A stretch of 22,758 nt of DNA, taken from JAUVIB01 sp964424545. Its GTDB lineage: Bacteria; Calditrichota; Calditrichia; Calditrichales; Calditrichaceae. This document shows, in pieces, positions 15,923-22,758 of the stretch. A program made the position numbers and the translations under genes. The notes beneath the pieces are model-generated. The model saw only the letters and a program-made list of their open reading frames with translations. It ran no database searches and had not been told where the DNA came from. The stretch lies in NCBI GenBank assembly GCA_964424545.1, contig CAYRJN010000041.1:1-22758 (forward strand), read 5' to 3'. The stretch's first letter is position 1. Each line of letters starts with the position of its first letter.

Positions 15923-17606
15923 AGGCAGAAAAGTTTTGGTTTTGGGCGGATGGGGGCTTGTGGGAATGGCCGTTTGCAAAAGATTGATTGAACAGGAAGC
16001 GCAAGAGATTATTATTCTTTCCCTGGAAAAATGGCAAGCGGAAGACGCCGTGAAAAAATTGGGCAAAACGGGTGCGGTAAAATTAATTCCCGAATGGGGC
16101 AATATGTTTGTGCGCGATTCTTTAAAAGACCTTACGCGAGAACAGATTCTTAACGATGAAAAAAACCGCAATCTTTTAATTGACGATGTTTTAAATGATC
16201 TGTCTTCGGGAATCCTTGAACATTCCTTTTTATATCAGGTGGTTCAAAAGCATAAACCGGAGATTATTATTGATTGCGTAAATTCGGCCACGGCCTTGGC
16301 GTATCAGGATATTTTTACCAGCTCCATCGAAGTGCGTAAAGCGATAAACGCTGCGGATACCAAGGATGATTTTATGAGGTCAGCGGTCGAGCGGATGTTG
16401 ATAACGCAATATATTCCGCAGTTGATACGCCATATTCAAATTTTATACGAAGCAATGAAAAGCGTAAAAACGCATGTATATATAAAAATCGGCACCAGCG
16501 GAACGGGCGGTATGGGGCTGAACATTCCCTATACGCACAGCGAAGAAAAACCGTCGCGTATGCTGTTGAGTAAATCGGCTATTGCCGGAGCGCATACGCT
16601 TCTTTTATGGTTGATGGCGCGTACGCCCGATGCGCCGATTACCAAGGAAGTAAAACCGACAGCCGCCATTGCTTGGAAAAAAATCGAATACGGTGAAATA
16701 AAAAAACGCGGTAAAGCGGTTCAATTATACGATTGCCCGCCGGAAAAGGGCTTAAAATTGAAGGATAAAATCCTTTTAAATATGAATAAAGGACCGTGGA
16801 AAAAATTGGACGATACGCTTAAAAAGGTTTATATCGACACGGGTGAAAACGGGATTTTCAGTTATGAGGAATTTACCGCCATTTCCTCGCGAGGTCAAAT
16901 GGAATTGATCACGCCCGAAGAGATCGCCAACAGCGTTATTTATGAAATTTTAGGCGGGAATACGGGGCACGATGTGATCAACGCTTTGGATAATGCAACC
17001 ATGGGGCCGACCTATCGAGCCGGTTACTTACGAGGCAGCGCACTTAAAAAAATGGAAAAATTACAGGAAAAATATAATTCGGACAGTGTGTCTTTTGAGC
17101 TTCTGGGCCCGCCGCGTTTAAGCAAACTGTTATATGAAGCTTATTTGTTAAAGCGCTGTAAGTTTACCATGCGGGAAGTGATTAAACATAATGTCTCTTT
17201 TATTGCCGGTTGCGTTGAAGAACACATAAAAACCGATCAGGCGCTGCGTTCGGAAATATTATCCATCGGTATCCCCATTTTGCTACGAGACGGAAAGACG
17301 GTTTTACGCGGACCGGAAATGAAAATCCCCGCTTACCGCGGTGATAATGAATTGGAGGTTACCCCGGAAAATATCGAAAAATGGACGTATGAAGGCTGGA
17401 TAGATTTGCGGGAGAAAAATTTTGCCATTTGGCAGGAACGTTTAAAAAAGATTATAGCCGAGATTGAATCGATTCCGGAAGATGATACCAGCTCGCAGTA
17501 CGATCGCGACCGCGAATATTGGACGGAATCGGAGGTTATTGAACCGGGAAAAATAGTCGGCTGGCTCTTTTTAATAGAAGATGCCGGCATAAGAATGAAG
17601 GAATAA
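15912..17606 (+). CDS. Uncharacterised Rossmann-fold (SDR/epimerase-like) protein
   Basis: This 564-residue protein begins with a dinucleotide-binding fold: VLVLGGWGLVG (residues 8-18) fits the glycine-rich loop of short-chain dehydrogenase/epimerase-like proteins. A conserved-looking stretch YIKIGTSGTGGMGLNIPYTH near 190-210 and LSKSAIAGAHTLLLWLMA soon after suggest an extended SDR-like core. The C-terminal half (about 300-564) matches nothing I recognise. There is no signal peptide or membrane segment. The ATG at 15912 is preferred over 15900 because GAGGTGGG lies directly before it. The gene overlaps rluB by 11 bp and its stop overlaps the cmk start (TAATG), so the three are translationally coupled. 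That suggests a conserved housekeeping role, possibly in nucleotide-sugar or cofactor chemistry, but no function can be assigned from sequence. Confidence 0.85.
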   Translation: MRIKGRKVLVLGGWGLVGMAVCKRLIEQEAQEIIILSLEKWQAEDAVKKLGKTGAVKLIPEWGNMFVRDSLKDLTREQILNDEKNRNLLIDDVLNDLSSGILEHSFLYQVVQKHKPEIIIDCVNSATALAYQDIFTSSIEVRKAINAADTKDDFMRSAVERMLITQYIPQLIRHIQILYEAMKSVKTHVYIKIGTSGTGGMGLNIPYTHSEEKPSRMLLSKSAIAGAHTLLLWLMARTPDAPITKEVKPTAAIAWKKIEYGEIKKRGKAVQLYDCPPEKGLKLKDKILLNMNKGPWKKLDDTLKKVYIDTGENGIFSYEEFTAISSRGQMELITPEEIANSVIYEILGGNTGHDVINALDNATMGPTYRAGYLRGSALKKMEKLQEKYNSDSVSFELLGPPRLSKLLYEAYLLKRCKFTMREVIKHNVSFIAGCVEEHIKTDQALRSEILSIGIPILLRDGKTVLRGPEMKIPAYRGDNELEVTPENIEKWTYEGWIDLREKNFAIWQERLKKIIAEIESIPEDDTSSQYDRDREYWTESEVIEPGKIVGWLFLIEDAGIRMKE

Positions 17607-18277
17607 TGAATAAGAAGATAAATATTGCCATAGACGGCCCTGCCGCTTCGGGAAAGAGTACTACGGCAAAATTACTTGCCGAAAAATTGGGCTTCATTTA
17701 TGTGGACACGGGGGCGATGTATCGTGCCGCCACCTTGGCTGTTTTGCGTAACAATATCGACCCGCAGAACAAAGAGGCCGTTATCAACTGTTTAAAGGAT
17801 ACGGATATCTCGATTAAACGAATAAACGGCGAACAGCGCACCTATCTTAATGATGAAGATGTGAGCGATTTGCTGCGCTCGCCTGAAATAAACCGCGCTA
17901 TCAGCGCTGTCGCGTCGTATCCTAAAGTGCGCGAAATAATGGTAAAACAGCAGCGACGTCTCGCTGAGGGGGGGGGGGTAATCATGGACGGCCGCGATAT
18001 CGGCACCGTAGTTTTACCGCAGGCCGATTTGAAAGTTTTTATGATAGCGGATTTAAGAGAACGCGCTTTGCGGCGTTTGAAGGAGATGAAAAAGGCCGGT
18101 CAAAACATTGAATTGCAAGACGTAATCGAAGAGATCAAAAGACGCGACGAATTGGACGCTACCCGCAGCGCCGGACCTTTGAAAAAAGCGTCCGGCGCCC
18201 GCGAACTGGACACGTCAGCCTTAACCATCGAACAACAGGTGGAGCAAATTGCCCGTTGGGCGAGACAAGTAATATAA
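17606..18277 (+). CDS. cmk: Cytidylate kinase
   Basis: The 223-residue enzyme phosphorylates CMP and dCMP with ATP in the cytoplasm, feeding pyrimidine nucleotide pools. The P-loop GPAASGKST (11-19), the DTGAMYRA segment, the MDGRDIGTVV motif (127-136) and the RRDELDATRSAGPLKKA lid/CMP-binding region are all intact, and the length matches E. coli Cmk (227). The ATG overlaps the stop of the preceding gene by one base (TAATG), so translation is coupled. Just before MDGRDIG the coding sequence contains eleven consecutive G (17968-17978), encoding three glycines while preserving the frame. Downstream the convergent minus-strand gene ends only 4 bp away, with no terminator between. Confidence 0.95.
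   Translation: MNKKINIAIDGPAASGKSTTAKLLAEKLGFIYVDTGAMYRAATLAVLRNNIDPQNKEAVINCLKDTDISIKRINGEQRTYLNDEDVSDLLRSPEINRAISAVASYPKVREIMVKQQRRLAEGGGVIMDGRDIGTVVLPQADLKVFMIADLRERALRRLKEMKKAGQNIELQDVIEEIKRRDELDATRSAGPLKKASGARELDTSALTIEQQVEQIARWARQVI
17968..17978 (+). other. G11 homopolymer inside cmk
   Basis: Eleven consecutive G residues encode the end of a glutamate codon, three glycines and the first base of a valine codon. Only 8, 11 or 14 G keep the frame. Such tracts are typical slipped-strand hot spots but are unusual in an essential gene. Confidence 0.9.
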
Positions 18278-18281
18278 ATCC

Positions 18282-20447
18282 TTAAGCGTTTGATATATAT
18301 TTATCGGCTTGTTGCGATAGTTTGTAAAACTTCCGTCCCAGTGCGACAATATCCTTCCACGCAAACGTTAAGCTGTCCCAATTTTGCCAAAGATTAGCTA
18401 ATTCGGGTAAAGCGTCAATGCCTTTCCAATCGGGAAACATTTTTATAAATTTATCGACCGATTCAATACGTTTATTGACATAAATCCCTTTATAGTTCAG
18501 CACATTTTTAATTAGGGCGAACATATCTTTGCATAATTCAAAAGCCAGCACATCGGCCTTATCCTCGTCGGCTATGGCTTGACCGAGAGCTAATCCCGCA
18601 TCTTTGCTGTTCATCGCTTCCAAGGCCTTTTTCTCCGTGCGCGCTTTTAATGCCGGAGCAAGCCGTTCAATATTCTTTTTGGTGCTTTGCCACTGAGCGG
18701 GCGCTTCAAACGTCAAGATTTTTTCATTGCCCTTGCGATTGGGGTAGAGCGTTTCCGTAATCAGTCCCTGATTAAAGGCGCTTTTAATCAGATGCATAAA
18801 ATCATCAAGACGCACATAGTCAATATCATATTCTTTTAAATCATCGACAATTTTTTGAACGCGTTTAACCGAAACGGAGATATTGATTATGACGGGTATA
18901 AACAATGGACGGTTCGGGTTGGCTTCGATAAAATTGCGCATAGTGGCCACATCGTTTTTATCGGGTATATGCAGTCCTTCTCCGCAGGTAACGTAAGGTT
19001 TGTCCTTAAAATTATAATTCGGTTCGAAGGGCGATTCGCCCATGCCTCGTACATAACCGATTGCGTTATCCAATTCTTTAAACAGAATATCGTTAAATTC
19101 GGGAACGTCGACTTCTTGCCAGTTAGTGTAATCATTCCAATTGGTAATGTACGGGATATTCAGGTCGCAGCGCTGCATATAATGTTTACTGTAGCGAAGA
19201 AAATTACGCGGCTGCGGATGTTGATATGTATAGGTGTAGCCCGCACCGGCGGGTCCGCAAAACATATAATCATTCTCTTTTTGATTGTTGATGTAAAACT
19301 TATAAACTGCCGGAGCCACATCGGCCGTTAACGGTTGAAAGCCCCACGAAATGGGAAAATTGCGTTTATCAGCCGTTTTCCAGTTGTGGTTCTGTAGATT
19401 CTCCATTACCCAAAAGGCGTCGCCGTCGGACATGATGAAAGCAATGTATATTTTGCCTTTTTCAGCGGTAAGATTTTTACGGGAACTTTTTTTCTGTTTA
19501 GGGATATCCCTGTTTTTCGGTTTTATTCCGCCGTGGACGGACATATTGGGCATGCCGGAGCATAACGTATAAATTCCTTTACGCGAAGCGCGTTCTACCG
19601 CCCAGTGCTCATGATCGCGTGTATCGTGCCAACCCCAGACGCCGGCCGGCTGTTCCATATGTTGATAAATTTTATCCATTAAACGATATTCTCTGCGTTG
19701 CCGCAAAGCGGCCGAAAGGTCCATAACAAAAGCGTTATTGGCAACCATAAAATCACGATCCACAAAGTGTCCGCTGTAGGGATAATCCACACAATAGTTT
19801 CCGATTACATGTTTGGAGCAACGCGGCAACAGGTTTTCATAAGCCCATTGATAGGCCTCCACGCGTCCCGGCCAGCGTCCGCGCAGATCTTCTTTTAATT
19901 TCAAACCCGTTTGCTGCACTAAAGGTTCCAATTCCGGGCTAACGATCATCCAATTTTCGAGACTGCCCCAAGTTTGTCCCACGTTAATGGTGTGCAACAT
20001 TTGCGGGTCAATGATTATGTATCCGTCTAATTTGCCTGCAAAGCGTTTTATCACATTTTTAAAATCGCTTTCTTCTTCAATGGGAATATTGATACCTTCG
20101 TCTTGATAAATAGTCATCCATTCTGTGGATTCTGTCCATGGACGCAGCCAAATTCGCGGTTCTTTACGGTTTATAAGTCCTTGAAAAACGGGTAAAACCA
20201 TGCGTAGTATCCATAATTGCAAATTGTCGGCTCGGGGAAAATTTGCTTTTAAATTGGAAAAATTATAGGAGATAAGTTTTTTTGGCCGTTTAAATTTGTA
20301 AAAAATATCATATTCGGGCAAAGTATACAGAAAATCATGTGCCGTTTTTGTTTTACAGCCGCTTAGTTGAATGGGCAGCATGGAGAGACCGCCTATAAGA
20401 GCTGTGGTTTTAATGAAATCACGACGCTTTACTTTTTTGTGCATCAT
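18282..20447 (-). CDS. GxGYxYP-family putative glycoside hydrolase, Tat lipoprotein
   Basis: The 721-residue protein belongs to the GxGYxYP group of putative glycoside hydrolases, named after a motif seen here at about 401-407 as GAGYTYT, where the final proline is replaced. Other conserved-looking segments are YIAFIMSDGDAFW near 350 and the N-terminal region with LQLWILRMVLPVFQGLINR. The start at 20447 (MMHKKVKRRDF) is preferred over 20492 because AAAGAG lies just before it and the twin-arginine signal KRRDFIK then sits at the very N-terminus. A lipobox-like LSGC follows, so the product is probably exported folded by Tat and lipid-anchored. The family is tied to carbohydrate turnover mainly by context and its substrate is unknown. 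It lies 99 bp downstream of the acyl-CoA synthetase gene on the same strand and converges on cmk. Confidence 0.82.
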   Translation of the reverse strand: MMHKKVKRRDFIKTTALIGGLSMLPIQLSGCKTKTAHDFLYTLPEYDIFYKFKRPKKLISYNFSNLKANFPRADNLQLWILRMVLPVFQGLINRKEPRIWLRPWTESTEWMTIYQDEGINIPIEEESDFKNVIKRFAGKLDGYIIIDPQMLHTINVGQTWGSLENWMIVSPELEPLVQQTGLKLKEDLRGRWPGRVEAYQWAYENLLPRCSKHVIGNYCVDYPYSGHFVDRDFMVANNAFVMDLSAALRQRREYRLMDKIYQHMEQPAGVWGWHDTRDHEHWAVERASRKGIYTLCSGMPNMSVHGGIKPKNRDIPKQKKSSRKNLTAEKGKIYIAFIMSDGDAFWVMENLQNHNWKTADKRNFPISWGFQPLTADVAPAVYKFYINNQKENDYMFCGPAGAGYTYTYQHPQPRNFLRYSKHYMQRCDLNIPYITNWNDYTNWQEVDVPEFNDILFKELDNAIGYVRGMGESPFEPNYNFKDKPYVTCGEGLHIPDKNDVATMRNFIEANPNRPLFIPVIINISVSVKRVQKIVDDLKEYDIDYVRLDDFMHLIKSAFNQGLITETLYPNRKGNEKILTFEAPAQWQSTKKNIERLAPALKARTEKKALEAMNSKDAGLALGQAIADEDKADVLAFELCKDMFALIKNVLNYKGIYVNKRIESVDKFIKMFPDWKGIDALPELANLWQNWDSLTFAWKDIVALGRKFYKLSQQADKYISNA

Positions 20448-20546
20448 ATACTCTTTTGTAATTTGTGTGTGTTGACGGACAGATAAACCCATGTTTTGTT
20501 AATACTTTTATATGGTTAAATTGGCTTTATTTGAACGATTCTGCGC

Positions 20547-22640
20547 TTATTCTACCTTAACCGTTGCCCGCATATCAACCGCCATGGCAAAGTTCCCTTC
20601 TTCAATCCAGATGAGCGGGTTCAGATCGATTTCACTAATTTCCTCATGCTCCGCAAGCAGCAGGCTAAACTGCTGAATGGTGTAGGCAAAGGAATCCCGG
20701 TCCACCGCAAGATTTCCACGGAAACCGTTTAACAGCACTTGCGATTGAAGTTCGGCAAGCATCTCTTTGGCTTCATAAGCGTTTACCGGAGCGAGGCGGA
20801 AGGAGACATCTTTAATTACTTCAATAAAAATTCCCCCGATACCCACCATTACAATCGCTCCGAAAAGAGGATCGCGTTTACCGCCGAGAACCAGTTCAAT
20901 GCCTTTTTTTATCTGTTTTTGTGCGAGGAAAAGCGGCGAAATATCTTTGGGCAGCAATAAAGCGGCGTCTTCGCTCATTTTTGCAATAGCGTCTTTGATT
21001 TTCCGAGCGTCGTTAAGTCCTAATATAACCAGTCCCGCTTCCGTTTTATGAATGATTTGCTCATTGGCAATCTTTAAAACAATATCCGAACTTAGTTTTT
21101 TTTGAAAACGGATAATTTCCTCCGTTTTGCCGCTGACGATAAATGGAGCGCTTGCGATATCGTATTGCTTCAATAAATTATTCAGGTCCTTAAAAGGAAC
21201 TTGTCCTTTGTAATCGAGTCGTTCGTCTTTCATTTTGGGTTTTACAACTACCGCTTCCGATTTGCGAAAACGCTGCTGATATTGATGATACTTCCACATG
21301 GCCGATAGAGCTTGCACCGCTTCTTCGGGGTAAGAATAAAGCGGTAGATTCATCGATTTGAATATTTCCATGCCGGCGTCTTCATCTCTTGCGGCCATCA
21401 AAACGGGCAGGATGGTTTTGCTGCAATTGTGAATTAATTCCTGTAAAGCGCCGATAATTTTTCGCGGGGTAGTTTGGACGGGCGGTTTAACCATAATCAG
21501 GATTACGCTGTCTACACCGTCATCCTGAGCGATAATTTCGGCAACTCGGCTATATGTTTCTTCCGTGGCGCTTGCGATCATATCCACGGGATTAGTGACG
21601 GCGGCTTCGGCAGGCAGAATTTCCCGTAATTTTTTAACGGTATTTTTATGCAGTTTTGCCAAAGAAAGTCCGCTTTTTTCGATATAATCGCTGGCGATAA
21701 TACCCGGTCCGCCCGCATTAGTGATTATGGCCGTGTTGCCGCCTGCGGGTAAATGTTGCGAAGAGAAAGCCCGCGCTGCATTAATCAGTTCTTGCAACGT
21801 ATCAACGCGCAACACCCCGCACTGCTTAAAAAATCCGTCCATAATAAATTCCGGATTGGCCAGTGCGCCCGTGTGCGACGAGGCCGCATTATGACCGCCT
21901 GCGGTGCGTCCCGCTTTTAATGCTATAATAGGTTTATGAGATGCGATTTTAGAAGCAATCTTCCTAAACGTTTTGGGATCGTCAATGCTTTCAAGATACA
22001 TTGTAATAACCGTGGTGTTAACATCTTGCGCTAAATATTCAAGAACGTCGTTCTCCGAGATGTCGGCTTTGTTACCCGCGCTGACAAAAACGGAAAAACC
22101 CAAATCACTCTCTTTCATCAATTCCATAATGCCCACGCCGAGCGCGCCGCTCTGTGAAATAAAAGCTACGTGTCCCGGATTTGGTAGTACAGGCGAAAAA
22201 TTACCGTTAAAAAGGACGTTGGGCGAGGTGTTAAGAACGCCCATACAATTGGGGCCGAGAAGATTGAGATTATATTGTTTGACCAGATTCTTTATCGCTT
22301 CTTCGCGTTTAATTCCTTCGCCTCCTACCTCTTTAAAGCCTGCGCTGACCACAATGATATCTTTTACACCGAATTCCGCCAGCTCCTTCAAACTTTCTAT
22401 TACTAATTGCGAGGGCAGCAAAATAACGGATAGCGACGGTTTAAAGGGTAGCGCGTGAATATTCGGGTAACATTTAAGCCCGTTTATTTCATCCGCTTTA
22501 GGATTGACCGGAAATATGTCACCCTTATAATCCATTCGTAAAATTGCTTCAAGAAACATTTTACCGAGCGAACCCTCTTTGCGAGAGGCGCCGATAAGGG
22601 CAACCGAAGCGGGGTTTAAAATGTTGTTTAATCGATTCAT
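20547..22640 (-). CDS. ADP-forming acetate/acyl-CoA synthetase, fused alpha-beta subunits
   Basis: The 697-residue protein is an NDP-forming acyl-CoA synthetase, which interconverts acyl-CoA plus ADP and phosphate with acid plus ATP and CoA. The N-terminal CoA-binding Rossmann domain (about 5-130, SVALIGASRKEGSLGK) is followed by two succinyl-CoA-ligase-like domains and a C-terminal ATP-grasp domain (about 480-697). The phosphorylated histidine is visible as H256 in SHTGALA, equivalent to His257 of archaeal ACD. This alpha-beta fusion is common in bacteria and archaea that gain ATP from fermentation or organic-acid turnover. GGAG lies just before the ATG at 22640. The gene is the first of a minus-strand pair; the 118 bp upstream to the window edge are A+T-rich and probably hold its promoter, though no clear -35/-10 pair stands out. 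Which acid is used cannot be told. Confidence 0.92.
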   Translation of the reverse strand: MNRLNNILNPASVALIGASRKEGSLGKMFLEAILRMDYKGDIFPVNPKADEINGLKCYPNIHALPFKPSLSVILLPSQLVIESLKELAEFGVKDIIVVSAGFKEVGGEGIKREEAIKNLVKQYNLNLLGPNCMGVLNTSPNVLFNGNFSPVLPNPGHVAFISQSGALGVGIMELMKESDLGFSVFVSAGNKADISENDVLEYLAQDVNTTVITMYLESIDDPKTFRKIASKIASHKPIIALKAGRTAGGHNAASSHTGALANPEFIMDGFFKQCGVLRVDTLQELINAARAFSSQHLPAGGNTAIITNAGGPGIIASDYIEKSGLSLAKLHKNTVKKLREILPAEAAVTNPVDMIASATEETYSRVAEIIAQDDGVDSVILIMVKPPVQTTPRKIIGALQELIHNCSKTILPVLMAARDEDAGMEIFKSMNLPLYSYPEEAVQALSAMWKYHQYQQRFRKSEAVVVKPKMKDERLDYKGQVPFKDLNNLLKQYDIASAPFIVSGKTEEIIRFQKKLSSDIVLKIANEQIIHKTEAGLVILGLNDARKIKDAIAKMSEDAALLLPKDISPLFLAQKQIKKGIELVLGGKRDPLFGAIVMVGIGGIFIEVIKDVSFRLAPVNAYEAKEMLAELQSQVLLNGFRGNLAVDRDSFAYTIQQFSLLLAEHEEISEIDLNPLIWIEEGNFAMAVDMRATVKVE

Positions 22641-22758
22641 TATTGCTCCAAATATTTACTTTTATAAAAAAATCACTAATTTAACCAATATTTAATATAA
22701 TATAAAAATGATTAGGTCTTTAGCTCCGCAAATGTAATAGGCGAAGTATTAACACAGG

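Noticed and set aside
18278..18281. Expected terminator between convergent cmk and GxGYxYP genes
   Set aside because: Only four bases separate the stop codons, and no stem-loop with T-run was seen around them.
18855..19331. Plus-strand 158-codon open frame opposite the GxGYxYP gene
   Set aside because: It is a shadow of the clearly coding minus-strand gene and has no start signal.
21973..22458. Plus-strand 161-codon open frame opposite the acyl-CoA synthetase gene
   Set aside because: It is antisense to a well-conserved enzyme and its composition follows from that gene's codon pattern.

Overview
The window is 22.8 kb of bacterial chromosome. The A+T-leaning codon use, clear Shine-Dalgarno sequences in front of several genes (for example AAAGGAGG at 4964-4971), Sec, Tat and lipoprotein export signals, and long glycan-degrading enzymes suggest a Gram-negative heterotroph. 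It may belong to the FCB group (Calditrichota- or Ignavibacteriota-like), but the sequence shows no marker that settles this. Strong Shine-Dalgarno sites argue mildly against a typical Bacteroidota. No rRNA, tRNA, CRISPR array or intact transposase was seen.

Region 1 (1-938) looks like the eroded edge of a mobile or defence island. It holds the first 58 codons of an AAA-type ATPase running off the left end. Behind that lie two inverted repeats and a decayed tyrosine-recombinase relic that stops where one of the repeats begins. The rest is A+T-rich sequence without a convincing gene.

Region 2 (939-9811, all plus strand) is an exported carbohydrate-degradation cluster. It encodes a lipoprotein metallophosphoesterase, a GH127-type beta-L-arabinofuranosidase with C-terminal Fn3-associated and PA14 modules, a lipoprotein with nine calcium-binding FG-GAP/VCBS loops, and a secreted five-domain GH2 beta-galactosidase. 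The GH127 gene is split by a +1 shift at a run of nine A. Together these fit attack on arabinose- and galactose-rich plant glycans or glycoproteins. No SusC/SusD, transporter or regulator is present.

Region 3 (9812-11029) is a spacer with an 80-bp double-hairpin repeat, a small cysteine-rich zinc-ribbon-like protein of unknown role on the minus strand, and a divergent promoter region.

Region 4 (11030-14981) is a two-gene unit 4 bp apart: a sugar-nucleotidyltransferase-like protein and a cytoplasmic GH38 alpha-mannosidase.

Region 5 (15170-18277) is a tight three-gene unit with overlapping ends: RluB-type 23S rRNA pseudouridine synthase, an uncharacterised 564-residue Rossmann-fold protein, and cytidylate kinase. 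The kinase gene carries an 11-G tract without loss of frame.

Region 6 (18282-22640, minus strand) converges on the kinase gene with only 4 bp between. It holds a Tat-exported GxGYxYP-family putative glycoside hydrolase and, upstream of it, a fused ADP-forming acyl-CoA synthetase. No obviously new multi-gene system was found. The best leads are the unknown gene between rluB and cmk, the nine-loop FG-GAP lipoprotein, the two homopolymer tracts, and the island edge at the left end.
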